Positions 51,053 to 60,111 of a stretch of 64,000 bases of DNA are shown here, one piece after another. Every line of letters begins with the position of its first letter. Position 1 is the stretch's first letter. Under the pieces are notes generated by a model. That model was not told where the DNA came from. It did not search any database and worked only from the letters and a program-made list of their open reading frames with translations. The translations under genes and the position numbers were made by a program. The DNA comes from Paenibacillus algicola (lineage in GTDB: Bacteria > Bacillota > Bacilli > Paenibacillales > Paenibacillaceae). The DNA is taken from NCBI RefSeq assembly GCF_005577435.1, contig NZ_CP040396.1, positions 2,484,501 to 2,548,500 of the forward strand, in the 5' to 3' direction.

Positions 51053-53860
51053 TCACCCATCTGCCAATCCAGGCATCTCGGAATCCGCACGCTTCATGAG
51101 AGTATGCATCTCTGCAAAAATCTCGCTCAGCTGAATCGGCTTCATAATGTATGCATCCGCGCCGGCAGCCCTGCACTGCGCCTCATCCTCATCATTTGCC
51201 CGCGCTGACAGCATAATAACAGGAAGCTGTTCATAGGCTTCTACCTGGCGGAGGCGCGTTAAGGCCTGTAATCCGTCCAGCTTCGGCATCATTCGATCCA
51301 TCAGAACAATGTCCACCTGCTCGCCGGAGGCTAAAATGTCCAGACCTTCATCCCCATGCTGAGCAGTAAGCACGTTCAAATTGGCCTTTTCCAGCGCGTT
51401 CGCGAGCCCGTATACATTACGAATGTCATCATCCACAATCAGTACGGTTTGTCCCTCAAACCTGTAATTTACAGGCTCATCGGAGAAGCCTTCTTCTCCG
51501 TCTTCATCCCCCGACCCTTCAGAATCTGAAGGAGGACTGCCGCTCTCCAGGCTCGTTGCAGCCTCCGGCTGCGAGAACATCTGCTGATCCAGCAGAGCCG
51601 GCGGCCTTGCCGGGAGGAGCAGCGTAAATGTACTGCCTTCGCCTACCTTGCTCTGCGCCTCGAGATGACCACCCAGCATTCGGGCCAGCTGAAGCGATAT
51701 GGTCAGCCCGAGCCCTGTGCCGCCGTATTTCCGGGCCGTGGATTCATCTCCCTGACGAAACGCCTCGAACACCGGAGCCAGATTCTCCTCCGCAATTCCG
51801 ATGCCGGTATCCGTAACCTTGAACGCGATCATCCTGCCCTGCGGCATCGACCCTTCTGCTGCCGTTTCTTCCAGCATTGCGATGGATAACGCAACCCCGC
51901 CGGACTCTGTAAACTTAATGGCGTTAGACAGCAAATTCCGCAGAATTTGATGAAGCCGCAGTCCATCCGAGCAAAAGGCATCGGGAACATCAGGCTCAAT
52001 ATGCACGCTCAGCTGCAAATTCTTCTCCTCTGCCTGCTTGCCGAACTGGTTCACGACCATTTCCGGCAGCTCCGTTACATTAACCATATCCATCTCGATT
52101 TGCAGCTTGCCGGCCTCCACCTTCGATAAGTCCAGAATGTCATTGATCAGATTCAGCAGCTCCGTACCTGATTTATGAATGACCGAAGCATAGTTCTGCT
52201 CCTCCTCCGACAAATTGCCGTTCTTGTTCTCGGACAGAATCTGTGACAGAATCATCATGCTGTTCAGCGGAGTGCGGAGCTCATGGGACATGTTTGTCAA
52301 AAATTGCGATTTGTATTTAGACCCTTGCTCCACCTGCTCCGCATAGCGTTCAATTTCGCTGGCAGCAAACAGGGCAGCGTTCTTCTGCGCTTCCAGCTCA
52401 TGGTTCAGCTGACGCGTCTCGGCCGACTGAACCTGCAGCTCCTCGGTTTGGCTCTGCAGCTCTTCGGTTTGAGCCTGCAGCTCTTCCGATTTCAGCTGCA
52501 GCTCCTCGTTCAGGGCCTGGGATTCGCGGTAAAGCTTCTGAATCTCCAGCTTGCTCTTCATGGATCCCAGCGCTTGTCCAAACACATGCAGCAGCTGCTC
52601 CAGAAGCTGCATGCAGGCGGCATCTAATGGCTTGAACAAGGCAAGCTCCAGCACGGCTTCCACATCGTCATCCGTCATAATCGGCGCTACGATCAAACAG
52701 CTTGGCTCAGCATCCCCCAGTCCGGATTCAATCCGGACATAGTTGGACGGTACGTCCTCAAAGGTTAATATCCTCTTCTCCACCGCGCACTGTCCTACCA
52801 GTCCCTCACCCGGCTGGAACCGGTCTCTCACTTTATTCCAGGGCTCGCCGTCGGGATCGGCAAACGCGGACGCCTTCATGAGATGCTGATCCTCATGCTG
52901 CAGGAAAAGCGCGGCATAAGGCGCGCCAAGCACTCTCGCTGCACGGTGCGTAAAAAACCGGGTCAGCATGTCCAGCTTGTCGGCGTTCTGAAGGAGTGTC
53001 GTCATGGCGGTCACCTGATCCTTGATCCAGGCCTGACGGCTTACGCTTTCCAGCAGCTTATTGGTTTCCTCGGCGAGCGTGTATACCTCATCCCGGGTCG
53101 TAACTACAATTCTGCGGGACAGATTGCCTCCCTTGGCGATCTCCCGGATCGTCTCCGACACCTGGTTGATCGGCTTCACGATGGTTCTGGAAATAATGAA
53201 AGCTCCGGCCAAGGTAGCCAGTGCGATCCCGCTCCAAAGGCCATACATGGTCCACAGCAGCTCAAGGTTGCGGCTCTTCATCTGATCCACCCTTGCTGCC
53301 GTCAGCTCTCTTTCAGCTGTGCGAAAGACGGTAAACTGATTTCGCAGCACATCCATCGTGGACTTCCCGGGATCATTGATAAAGAACTGCAGAGCTTCTT
53401 CATCCTGTCCGGCCTGCTTGATCCGAACGGCAGGCTGCCCTGCGGTTTCAATCCACTTCTCAATATTGTTCTTGATCGCTGCAAGATCGTTAATTTGATT
53501 GTCATTGTTCTCAATCAGCCGGATCAATTTGTTATAATCCGACTCCCAGGTGGACAAGGCTTCCTCATAAGGCTCCAGATATTCCGGATCTCCAGTGATC
53601 ACGAAGCCACGCTGTCCATTCTCCAGCTCCAGCAGGCTTTTCTCGATTTCATGGGCGAGGCGGTGCACCTCAATGTCATGGCGGCCGATAAAATCGGCCT
53701 CCTGATGCAGCACGGCCATACGGCCGGAGACGACCCACAGGAATGCGCCCAGACAGGCGATCACCAGCAGATAGCCGATAATAATTTTTACTCTGATATT
53801 AAACGCACGGCGATTCGGCGGCAAAGGACTGGCCTCCCCCTGTAATGTCGATCTGCTCAT
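51053..53860 (-). CDS. Hybrid sensor histidine kinase with CHASE3, HAMP, GAF and receiver domains
   Basis: 935 residues. Transmembrane helix 1 (25-46), an outside CHASE3-type helical domain (about 47-195), transmembrane helix 2 (203-224), HAMP (225-278), a GAF domain (about 290-430), a long coiled coil (435-515) with tandem EELQ heptads, HisKA with His526 (NMSHELRTPLNS), HATPase (NAIKF, DTGIGIA, GGTGLGL), a Ser/Gly/Asp-rich linker and a receiver with acceptor Asp855 (VLMDRMMP). It senses an extracellular signal plus a small cytosolic ligand and phosphorylates its own receiver; no output domain or partner regulator is in the window. Its ATG directly follows the DivIVA-like stop. Confidence 0.92.
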   Translation of the reverse strand: MSRSTLQGEASPLPPNRRAFNIRVKIIIGYLLVIACLGAFLWVVSGRMAVLHQEADFIGRHDIEVHRLAHEIEKSLLELENGQRGFVITGDPEYLEPYEEALSTWESDYNKLIRLIENNDNQINDLAAIKNNIEKWIETAGQPAVRIKQAGQDEEALQFFINDPGKSTMDVLRNQFTVFRTAERELTAARVDQMKSRNLELLWTMYGLWSGIALATLAGAFIISRTIVKPINQVSETIREIAKGGNLSRRIVVTTRDEVYTLAEETNKLLESVSRQAWIKDQVTAMTTLLQNADKLDMLTRFFTHRAARVLGAPYAALFLQHEDQHLMKASAFADPDGEPWNKVRDRFQPGEGLVGQCAVEKRILTFEDVPSNYVRIESGLGDAEPSCLIVAPIMTDDDVEAVLELALFKPLDAACMQLLEQLLHVFGQALGSMKSKLEIQKLYRESQALNEELQLKSEELQAQTEELQSQTEELQVQSAETRQLNHELEAQKNAALFAASEIERYAEQVEQGSKYKSQFLTNMSHELRTPLNSMMILSQILSENKNGNLSEEEQNYASVIHKSGTELLNLINDILDLSKVEAGKLQIEMDMVNVTELPEMVVNQFGKQAEEKNLQLSVHIEPDVPDAFCSDGLRLHQILRNLLSNAIKFTESGGVALSIAMLEETAAEGSMPQGRMIAFKVTDTGIGIAEENLAPVFEAFRQGDESTARKYGGTGLGLTISLQLARMLGGHLEAQSKVGEGSTFTLLLPARPPALLDQQMFSQPEAATSLESGSPPSDSEGSGDEDGEEGFSDEPVNYRFEGQTVLIVDDDIRNVYGLANALEKANLNVLTAQHGDEGLDILASGEQVDIVLMDRMMPKLDGLQALTRLRQVEAYEQLPVIMLSARANDEDEAQCRAAGADAYIMKPIQLSEIFAEMHTLMKRADSEMPGLADG

Positions 53861-54238
53861 TTAGTCAATATAGTATTTCGGTTCGGGTCGAATCACTTTC
53901 TTGAGGAGTGCAAGATCTGCCTCCAGGCGGCTCACCGCCTCCTCCATCACTGCCGGGTCAATGCCCGGCTTCTCCTGCTCTGGACGCAGCCCGGCTTTCA
54001 GATCACGAATAATCATTTGCTGCTCCTGCCATTTATCCATCAAATCCGAGATGGTTGCATAAAAGCGTTCGTAATCCTTAATGACATCGTCCAGAAAGGT
54101 ATCCACCTCTTGAGCGTCATAGCCTCTCAGCTTCGTATTGAATTCCTTCTCGTGTATGGACAGGGCATCCATCTGAATGCCCAGCTGACGGAACAGCTTT
54201 CTTTGCTTGTCTAATCTTCGTTTCATGTGTTCATCCAT
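53861..54238 (-). CDS. DivIVA-domain protein
   Basis: 125 residues: HMKRRLDKQRKLFRQLGIQMDALSIHEKEFNTKLRGYDAQEVDTFLDDVIKDYERF, which is the DivIVA-type N-terminal crossed helix (I-x-K-x-F-x-x-x-x-x-GYD-x-x-EVD-x-FLD-x-V), followed by a coiled coil. The membrane-binding loop residues normally at the tip are altered. True DivIVA is longer (160 or more), so this is a GpsB-like/short form. Start ATG 54238 (GGAGGG 7 bases upstream). It lies immediately before the hybrid kinase, so translational coupling and a shared location are likely. Confidence 0.85.
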   Translation of the reverse strand: MDEHMKRRLDKQRKLFRQLGIQMDALSIHEKEFNTKLRGYDAQEVDTFLDDVIKDYERFYATISDLMDKWQEQQMIIRDLKAGLRPEQEKPGIDPAVMEEAVSRLEADLALLKKVIRPEPKYYID

Positions 54239-54438
54239 CAATAATCCCTCCACTTTCGGGAACAGCTTGCTGACTGTACCCGAGCATTGTTGTACCTGAT
54301 CCAGAACATATCAAAATCATGCTTGCTTTCTATGTAGACCATCTGCTCTCGTTCATAGAGTATCCACGCCTTTTCTTCGCTGAATGATTGCACTGCCCTT
54401 CCTCGGGGTAAGGAGACTACATGAAAGTCCGGCATCAC
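54238..54438 (-). CDS. Possible small protein upstream of the DivIVA-domain gene
   Basis: 66 residues beginning MMPDFHVVSLPRGRAVQSFSEEKAWILYEREQMVYIESKHDFDMFWIRYN. Composition looks protein-like but start is uncertain: a GTG follows AAGAG by two bases, and the ATG next to it is too close. It ends within the DivIVA start (1 base). I recognise no family. Could be a chance frame. Confidence 0.35.
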   Translation of the reverse strand: MMPDFHVVSLPRGRAVQSFSEEKAWILYEREQMVYIESKHDFDMFWIRYNNARVQSASCSRKWRDY

Positions 54439-54472
54439 CTCTTATTATAATATGGAAGGGAAGGTTATAGAT

Positions 54473-55054
54473 ATGAGCCATTTGAGCGAAAAACAACAGG
54501 AAACGTTAAAAGCGCGCCTTCAGGAAGAAAAAGAGCGGCTGGAGCAGCATTTCGGCCCGCAGGAAGGAGATCAGGACGAGAGGCTGTCTGATGAATCGTT
54601 AAGAGAGTCTACAGGAGAACTGAGCTCTGCTGATAATCATCCCGGGGATATCGGTACCGAAACCTTTGAACGCAGCCGGGATCTGGCGATCGACGAAAGC
54701 TTGACCCAGGAGCAGGATGACATTGAGAACGCTTTTGAGCGTATGGAAGAAGGCACGTACGGCACTTGTGCTGAATGTGGACAGGATATTCCTTATGAGC
54801 GGCTGGAAGCCATCCCATATACCGCTTATTGTGTAGAGCATACCCCGGAGCAGAATCGATCGGACCGGCGCCCTGCCGAAGAAGAGGTCATCACGACACC
54901 TCCCGGCGGAGCAGGTATTCACCGCCAGCAGGCTGAAGGAAAATTCGATGATGCAGGGGCCTGGGATTCGGTGGAGCAATACGGAACAGCGACCTCGCCG
55001 GCGATGGATGTCGAGCCCGGTGAGGATGATTACCACAATGAAGGCAAGGCGTAA
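54473..55054 (+). CDS. TraR/DksA-type zinc-finger protein (YteA-like)
   Basis: 193 residues: a charged helical N-terminal half (LKARLQEEKERLEQHF), an acidic segment DESLRESTGELSSADNHPGDIGTETFERSRDLAI, then a C4 finger (CAECGQDI ... YCVEH; the third and fourth ligands are shifted, with Cys then His) and an acidic tail. The YteA-like branch of Bacillales is sporulation-linked, with function unknown. ATG 54473 with AAGGGAAGG upstream; a -10 TATAAT sits at 54446-54451. Its 3' end is followed by a strong terminator. Confidence 0.85.
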   Translation: MSHLSEKQQETLKARLQEEKERLEQHFGPQEGDQDERLSDESLRESTGELSSADNHPGDIGTETFERSRDLAIDESLTQEQDDIENAFERMEEGTYGTCAECGQDIPYERLEAIPYTAYCVEHTPEQNRSDRRPAEEEVITTPPGGAGIHRQQAEGKFDDAGAWDSVEQYGTATSPAMDVEPGEDDYHNEGKA

Positions 55055-55075
55055 ATAATGACATTTCAAGGCTTG

Positions 55076-55108
55076 CAAACAGCCGGCAGTCCATCTGCCG
55101 GCTGTTTG
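55076..55108. terminator. Bidirectional terminator between YteA-like gene and the Gfo/Idh gene
   Basis: 13-bp perfect stem CAAACAGCCGGCA / TGCCGGCTGTTTG. T-richness on the plus side is modest (GCGTATGTTTC). Confidence 0.75.
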
Positions 55109-55133
55109 CGTATGTTTCATAGCCCTAAGAAGG

Positions 55134-56138
55134 TTAAGGAATAAGAACCCGGCTTGACGTGTGAATAGCCCGCTGACAGGCATCAATGACCCTCATGTTA
55201 TAAATGGCATCGTCCATGCCGTAGGGCAGCGGAACTCCGTCCAGCACTGCTGCAGCCATAGCATCCGCCTGCAGCGCAAAGTGATTATGCGCCCCCAGCT
55301 TTTCTTCCCGGGTGCCCCGGGGCGTATGAATCAGAATTTGAGCCTGGTCTTCCATCCGTTCCCAGCCGAACGCAGATGGAAGCTCGATGCGTCCTTCCGT
55401 GCCGGCAATTTCGAGGCTGCACCTTGAATAAGCCCACATACCGCACTCAAAGGTCAAGCCCAACCCTTCTTCAAACTCCAGCATGCCGTGAGCCATCATA
55501 TCGACTCCATCATGCTCTTCGGAGAACATCGCATGACAAGTGACGGCTCTGGGCTCCATCCCGTAGATCATGCGGGCGGCGGAGATCGGATAGCAGCCGA
55601 CGTCGTACACAGAGCCTCCGCCCATTTCCCGGCTGTATCTCACATTACTTTTGTCTCCGGCATTATTGAAGGTGAAGCTTCCATGAATGCCGCGGATCTG
55701 ACCAATCTCTCCACTTTCGATCAGTTCCCGTACCCGGGCATGCTTCGGATGATAACGATACATGAACGCCTCGGCAAATACTCGCTTATGCTCCTGCGCC
55801 GCTTCCGCAACCTGACGAATTTCAAGCTCATTCAGGGCAGCCGGCTTCTCGCACAGCACATGCTTGCCCGCCTGCATGGCTTTAATAGACCATGGCTTAT
55901 GCAGATGGTTCGGGAGCGGAATATAGACAGCATCCACATTGGGATCATTTAGCAGCTCATCATAGCAGCCGTATGATCTCGGGATATCAAAACGCTCAGC
56001 GACCTCAGCGGCTTTCTCCGCATTCCGGCTGGCAATGGCAGTGACCTCACAGCGATCCGATTTCAGGATGCCGGGTATCATGGAATTCCGGGCAATTTTT
56101 GCTGTACTCATAATACCAAAACGTAATTTCGTGCTCAC
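55134..56138 (-). CDS. Gfo/Idh/MocA family oxidoreductase
   Basis: 334 residues. N-terminal Rossmann part LRFGIMSTAKIARNSMIPGIL (GxxxxA-type dinucleotide loop), DAVYIPLPNHLHKPWSIKAMQAGKHVLCEKPAA (the EKP active-site lysine), C-terminal domain GGGSVYDVGCYPISAARMIYG. A dehydrogenase of sugars or related polyols. Monocistronic. Its substrate is unreadable. Confidence 0.9.
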   Translation of the reverse strand: MSTKLRFGIMSTAKIARNSMIPGILKSDRCEVTAIASRNAEKAAEVAERFDIPRSYGCYDELLNDPNVDAVYIPLPNHLHKPWSIKAMQAGKHVLCEKPAALNELEIRQVAEAAQEHKRVFAEAFMYRYHPKHARVRELIESGEIGQIRGIHGSFTFNNAGDKSNVRYSREMGGGSVYDVGCYPISAARMIYGMEPRAVTCHAMFSEEHDGVDMMAHGMLEFEEGLGLTFECGMWAYSRCSLEIAGTEGRIELPSAFGWERMEDQAQILIHTPRGTREEKLGAHNHFALQADAMAAAVLDGVPLPYGMDDAIYNMRVIDACQRAIHTSSRVLIP

Positions 56139-56162
56139 GGAAAAAAACCTCCTTGCTATAGG

Positions 56163-56522
56163 TCAGTAATTGTCTCTTACTGCTTTGTTCAATATACCCA
56201 GACAGCGGTCCAAATCCGTCTTCACCTGCTTCTTATACAGCCTGGCCTTCTCCGCCCCATCACTTGTAAAGTGATACAGCACGATCTCCTGAAAATCGAC
56301 TTTGGGATCACTGCCCTTAAGCTGCTTGGTCCGGTAGAAAACGCCCTCCTGAACCAGCTCATGCAGGGCACGATAGATTTCACTCTGCGGCGGCGAATAG
56401 CCATGGCTTTTGAACTCTTGCCGCATTTCTTCCAGCATTTGATACCCGTATCCCCGCTGCTGCTCTACCATGGTAATTAAATACACTTTGATAAACGCCC
56501 TTTGAGCGATCATAAAGGCCAT
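56163..56522 (-). CDS. rtp: Replication terminator protein (RTP) homologue
   Basis: 119 residues. It follows B. subtilis RTP block by block from memory: AQRAFIKVYLITMVEQQRGYGYQMLEEMRQEFKSHGYSPP, then SEIYRALHELVQEGVFYRTKQL, QEIVLYHFTSDGAEKARLYKKQVKTDLDRC and KAVRDNY (RTP: KQRAFLKLYMITMTEQERLYG ... KALSDNF). It is a winged-helix protein that binds Ter DNA as paired dimers and blocks DnaB. ATG follows GGGGAGG. The N-terminal arm is shorter than RTP. It does not look like plain PadR because the whole C-terminal dimer helix matches. I see no perfect Ter site upstream. Confidence 0.82.
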   Translation of the reverse strand: MAFMIAQRAFIKVYLITMVEQQRGYGYQMLEEMRQEFKSHGYSPPQSEIYRALHELVQEGVFYRTKQLKGSDPKVDFQEIVLYHFTSDGAEKARLYKKQVKTDLDRCLGILNKAVRDNY

Positions 56523-56736
56523 CTTTCGACCCCTCCCCCCATTTCACACTCTATATGTCTCATATTGTATACTATCTGTCCTATGCTTGACTAATCTCGC
56601 CTCACTTTCCCTTTTAAACCTCCTGCTTGCTTCTAGAAACGGGAGAAGGATTTACATCGTGTAAAATGAACACGATTATTTTTAGAGTTTGTTTTTGTGA
56701 ATTTTTCATATGTTGAAATAGTATTATCAGAAGTAA
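56523..56736. other. AT-rich region upstream of rtp
   Basis: No gene. The part next to rtp has repeated CTAT-type motifs (CTATATGTCTCAT, CTATCTGTCCTATG) that might be an operator or weak Ter-like site; the consensus CTATGTACTAAAT of Bacillus Ter is not present exactly. Confidence 0.4.
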
Positions 56737-56737
56737 A

Positions 56738-56778
56738 AAAGAAGCGGCGGTACGATTTCGTCCGCCACTTCTTTAGGG
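56738..56778 (-). terminator. Terminator of the YflT-like gene
   Basis: Minus-strand stem AGAAGTGGCGG ... CCGCCGCTTCT (one mismatch) followed by TTTTTTAC. Confidence 0.85.
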
Positions 56779-56790
56779 TTAAGCCTTATT

Positions 56791-57339
56791 TTACAGCAGA
56801 GTGTTGTTATTGGGCAGTCCGTCAATAGTCCGGCTATCTGTACGAGAATACCGATCTGAATTAAGGGAGCGGTTAGAGTTAAAAATATCATGCACATCGT
56901 CATGCCGCTCCTCGTCATCGACCAATACCAGGATCCGGCCCTCATTAATATAACCCTCATACTCCCTGGCTTCCTCTTCCGGAATACCTAAGCCGATCAG
57001 GCCGCCCACCAGGCCGCCTGCGCCGGCTCCAACAGCAGCGCCTGTTAAGGTTGCCGCGATAGGTCCCGCTGCCAGGATCGGGCCGATCCCCGGAATGGCA
57101 AGAGCTCCCGCTCCGGCCAGCAGGCCGGTTACGCCGCCCAGAATTCCGCCTGTAGCTGCTCCCGCTGCAACACCCTCCGGTGCCTTCGTACCGGTTTCCT
57201 CCGATACCGTTTCCATCTCCTGCTTATCCTTCGATAATACAGATATACGTTCCCCTGAAACGCCTCGATCCTGCAGCTGTTGAATGGCTTTGATCGCTTC
57301 TTGCTCGGTTTCAAATACCCCTACGACATGCTTTTCCAT
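56791..57339 (-). CDS. YflT-domain general stress protein
   Basis: 182 residues. A ferredoxin-like head (KHVVGVFETEQEAIKAIQQLQDRGVSGERISVLSKD) of the heat-induced YflT family is followed by a glycine/alanine-rich membrane-associating stretch (GAATGGILGGVTGLLAGAGALAIPGIGPILAAGPIAA, about 60-110) and an acidic tail. Such proteins are sigma-B-induced in Bacillus. A GTTTGG-N14-GGGTAA pair upstream fits sigma-B. Role unknown. Confidence 0.85.
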   Translation of the reverse strand: MEKHVVGVFETEQEAIKAIQQLQDRGVSGERISVLSKDKQEMETVSEETGTKAPEGVAAGAATGGILGGVTGLLAGAGALAIPGIGPILAAGPIAATLTGAAVGAGAGGLVGGLIGLGIPEEEAREYEGYINEGRILVLVDDEERHDDVHDIFNSNRSLNSDRYSRTDSRTIDGLPNNNTLL

Positions 57340-57377
57340 CGTTAACGCCTCCTTGTTCGGGTGTAGTCTGACATCTA

Positions 57378-57403
57378 TTACCCCGCGCCGGAGTTGGCCA
57401 AAC
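57378..57403 (-). promoter_or_regulatory. Sigma-B-like promoter of the YflT-like gene
   Basis: Minus-strand GTTTGG (57398-57403) and GGGTAA (57378-57383), separated by 14 bases; consensus GTTTAA-N12-14-GGGTAT. It ends 39 bases before the ATG and overlaps the end of hrpB. Confidence 0.55.
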
Positions 57404-57404
57404 G

Positions 57405-59909
57405 TTAACGGGACGTTCTTGGCTTGACTTTGTTCGTGGCCTCTGCCTCAAACGGATTTTCCGGCCAGTAGTGCTTCGGGTATCGACCCTTCAAGTCTTT
57501 TTTAATGTCAAAATAGGCATGCTGCCAAAAGCTCTCCAGGTCTTTCGTAATCTGCACCGGCCTCCGTGCCGGAGATAACAGATGAAAGGTAAGCGGCGTT
57601 CGGGAGGCTCCCAGACGCGGCGTCTGCTGCAGCCCGAATACCTCTTGCAGCCTGACCTCCACATAGGGTGCCGCCGGATCTTCATATTGAATCGGAATCC
57701 GGGATCCACTCGGCACTTGAATATGCGTGGGCGCCCATTCCTCCAGCTTCTGCCGCTGGTCCCAGCTCAGCTTATGGGCAAGCAGTTCTCCCGCCTTCAG
57801 TTTCTTGAGATCCTGCCTGCTTCGCACACCGCTTAAGTATGGGGCCAGCCATTCCTCCAGCGTATCCCGTAAAGCTTCATCGTCCACGCTCGGCCAATCA
57901 GGGTTATGACTGCTCATAAACTGCATACGCTGCTTCCATTGCAATGACTGCGTGCTCCAGGACAGAAGTCCTAAGCCTTCCCTGCGAACCGCGCCCACCA
58001 CAGCTTGAATCACAGCCGCTTCGTCTGGATGCGGGTCCATGCGCTCTGACAGCTTTAGATGCCCCAGCATCACAGCTTGAACCGCTTTAATTCGTCCTGC
58101 TTCTTCATGCCAGTTAACACTTTTCTTCATGTACAGCTGTTCCTTAAAATGCCGCTCCAGGACATGGAGCTCCAGGCTCGCTGCAGCCTGAATGGTGGCC
58201 GTCGTTCCCCGGTCATCCACAACGGCGGCGGTAATGAGTGGAAGCCTCGCAAGCGGAGTGTCTCCTCGGAACACGGCACCGCGGCCGCTTCGCAGCACGA
58301 AATGTCCCTGTTCACGCTGTACTGCAATCCGGTCCGGGTAGGCAAACGCCAGCAGCAGGCTGCTTCCGTCAGCATCCATGGGCAGCACCGGCTTGACGTT
58401 CAGCTTGCTCATCAGACGTCTCATTTCCCGACTGATTCCTGACCACGGAGTTCCATCATTGTGGCTGGAGTCTGCCGTATCCCTGGATAGCTGATCTATA
58501 AGCCGCTCTATCCTGACGGCAAGATCCGGGTTGCCGCCTGTGTCTGCACCAGACTCTTTTTCCTGCAAAAAAGCCGCCAGCAGGCACGCCAGTGACCCTT
58601 GGCCAAGCTCCTTTCCCTTGATCAGCATATGAGCCAGCCTCGGATGAAGACCGAGCTTTGCAAGACTACGTCCATGCGGTGTCACCTTGCCAGCGGCGTC
58701 TACGGCCTGCAGCAGAGACAGCAGCTCTCTTCCAGCGTCCATAGAAGCAGAAGGCGGCTCGTCGAGCCAATGCAGCTCCGCCGGGTCCTGAATTCCCCAT
58801 ACAGCCAGCTCCAGCGTCAACGAGGACAGATCACTGCGCAGGATCTCGGCAGGCGTATGAATTTGAAGTGCAGCATGCTCCTCCGGACTCCATAATCTGT
58901 AGCAAGCTCCTGCCTGAACACGGCCGGCACGTCCCTGCCGCTGGTCGGCAGATGCTCTGGATACCCTGCGCGTGACGAGCTGCGGAAGTCCGGTACGGCG
59001 GGAGTACTCCTCTGTCCTCATCCAGCCGCTGTCCACAACAGCTGTTACACCCGGTATTGTCAGGCTCGTCTCAGATATAGAGGTGGACAGAATGATCTTG
59101 CGGCGGCCAGCAGCGTCCGGTGCAACCGCGAGCTCCTGCTCCGGCTGACGCAGACGGCTGTGCAGCTGACGCACTACAGCATGCTCAGGCAGCCCTGCAC
59201 TTCGCAATGCTCTGCCCGTGCGTTCAATTTCCTTCATGCCGGGCAGAAATACGAGGATATCTCCAGACGTTTCGTGCAAAGAGCGAATGATTGCGGCCGC
59301 GACAGATACCTCCAGCGCTTGACCGGAAGGCGGAGGCATATAAAACGTTTCTACCGGGTAGCTCCTGCCGGAGCAAGTTATGATTTCTGCCCCGCCCAGC
59401 AGCCTGGATACCGGCTCAGCCTCCATCGTAGCTGACATCACCAGCAGCCTCAGATCCTCGCGGAGCACGCTCTGGCATTCCAGGGCCAGAGCCAGACCCA
59501 GATCTCCATGAAGATTTCGTTCGTGAAATTCATCAAAGATAATCATCCCGACACCGGTTAATTCCGGGTCCTCCTGAAGCATACGGGTAAGCACGCCTTC
59601 GGTTACGACTTCGATAACAGTCTCCGGGCTGACCCGGGAGTCCGCTCGAACCCGGTATCCGATCCGGGCCCCGACAGCCTCGCCAAGGGCATTCGCCATA
59701 AATGCAGCCGCAGACCTGGCGGCCAGACGCCGCGGCTCGAGCATGATAATTTTATGCCCTTTTGACCACGTCTCCGTAAGAAAAGCTAGGGGCACGCGTG
59801 TCGTCTTTCCCGCCCCTGGCTCTGCAATTAAAACGCCGCTTGTGTTGTCTCTGAAATGATGCAGCAGCGTAGGCAGTATTTGATCAATGGGTAGTTGTTC
59901 CGATTTCAT
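57405..59909 (-). CDS. hrpB: ATP-dependent helicase HrpB
   Basis: 834 residues. Walker A GAGKTT (32-37), motif II DEFH (126-129), SAT at MSATMEAEP, RRMQRAGRAGR-type motif VI QRQGRAGRVQAG, and the HrpB C-terminal domain (PTHIQVPSGSRIPIQYED, PRRGASRTPLTFHLLSPARRPVQITKDL) with PKHYWPENP at the end. A DEAH-type RNA helicase in the cytosol, function poorly known in bacteria. Full length. Not in an operon with its neighbours. Confidence 0.93.
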   Translation of the reverse strand: MKSEQLPIDQILPTLLHHFRDNTSGVLIAEPGAGKTTRVPLAFLTETWSKGHKIIMLEPRRLAARSAAAFMANALGEAVGARIGYRVRADSRVSPETVIEVVTEGVLTRMLQEDPELTGVGMIIFDEFHERNLHGDLGLALALECQSVLREDLRLLVMSATMEAEPVSRLLGGAEIITCSGRSYPVETFYMPPPSGQALEVSVAAAIIRSLHETSGDILVFLPGMKEIERTGRALRSAGLPEHAVVRQLHSRLRQPEQELAVAPDAAGRRKIILSTSISETSLTIPGVTAVVDSGWMRTEEYSRRTGLPQLVTRRVSRASADQRQGRAGRVQAGACYRLWSPEEHAALQIHTPAEILRSDLSSLTLELAVWGIQDPAELHWLDEPPSASMDAGRELLSLLQAVDAAGKVTPHGRSLAKLGLHPRLAHMLIKGKELGQGSLACLLAAFLQEKESGADTGGNPDLAVRIERLIDQLSRDTADSSHNDGTPWSGISREMRRLMSKLNVKPVLPMDADGSSLLLAFAYPDRIAVQREQGHFVLRSGRGAVFRGDTPLARLPLITAAVVDDRGTTATIQAAASLELHVLERHFKEQLYMKKSVNWHEEAGRIKAVQAVMLGHLKLSERMDPHPDEAAVIQAVVGAVRREGLGLLSWSTQSLQWKQRMQFMSSHNPDWPSVDDEALRDTLEEWLAPYLSGVRSRQDLKKLKAGELLAHKLSWDQRQKLEEWAPTHIQVPSGSRIPIQYEDPAAPYVEVRLQEVFGLQQTPRLGASRTPLTFHLLSPARRPVQITKDLESFWQHAYFDIKKDLKGRYPKHYWPENPFEAEATNKVKPRTSR

Positions 59910-60111
59910 GAGGTGGTCCCTGTTCCTTTACTTTATTCATTAGATTCATGCCTGAGGAAGCTTGTAATGCTGCTGACAACAGGCATGCAGATATTGTAGA
60001 CGGTGGATCACTATTGATCAATAGCTTCTGTACAATGTCTGCGTTACAATAGAAGGCATGAATTTCAAAGAATCGGTTTAAGGATGACAGATCATTTCGC
60101 TAGAGTAGGTG

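Noticed and set aside
52436..52510. Short tandem repeats in the middle of the hybrid kinase gene
   Set aside because: These are codon repeats of the EELQ heptads in the coiled coil, so not CRISPR or a mobile element.
56523..56790. A Bacillus-type Ter site upstream of rtp
   Set aside because: CTATGTACTAAAT and its near variants do not occur in this stretch.
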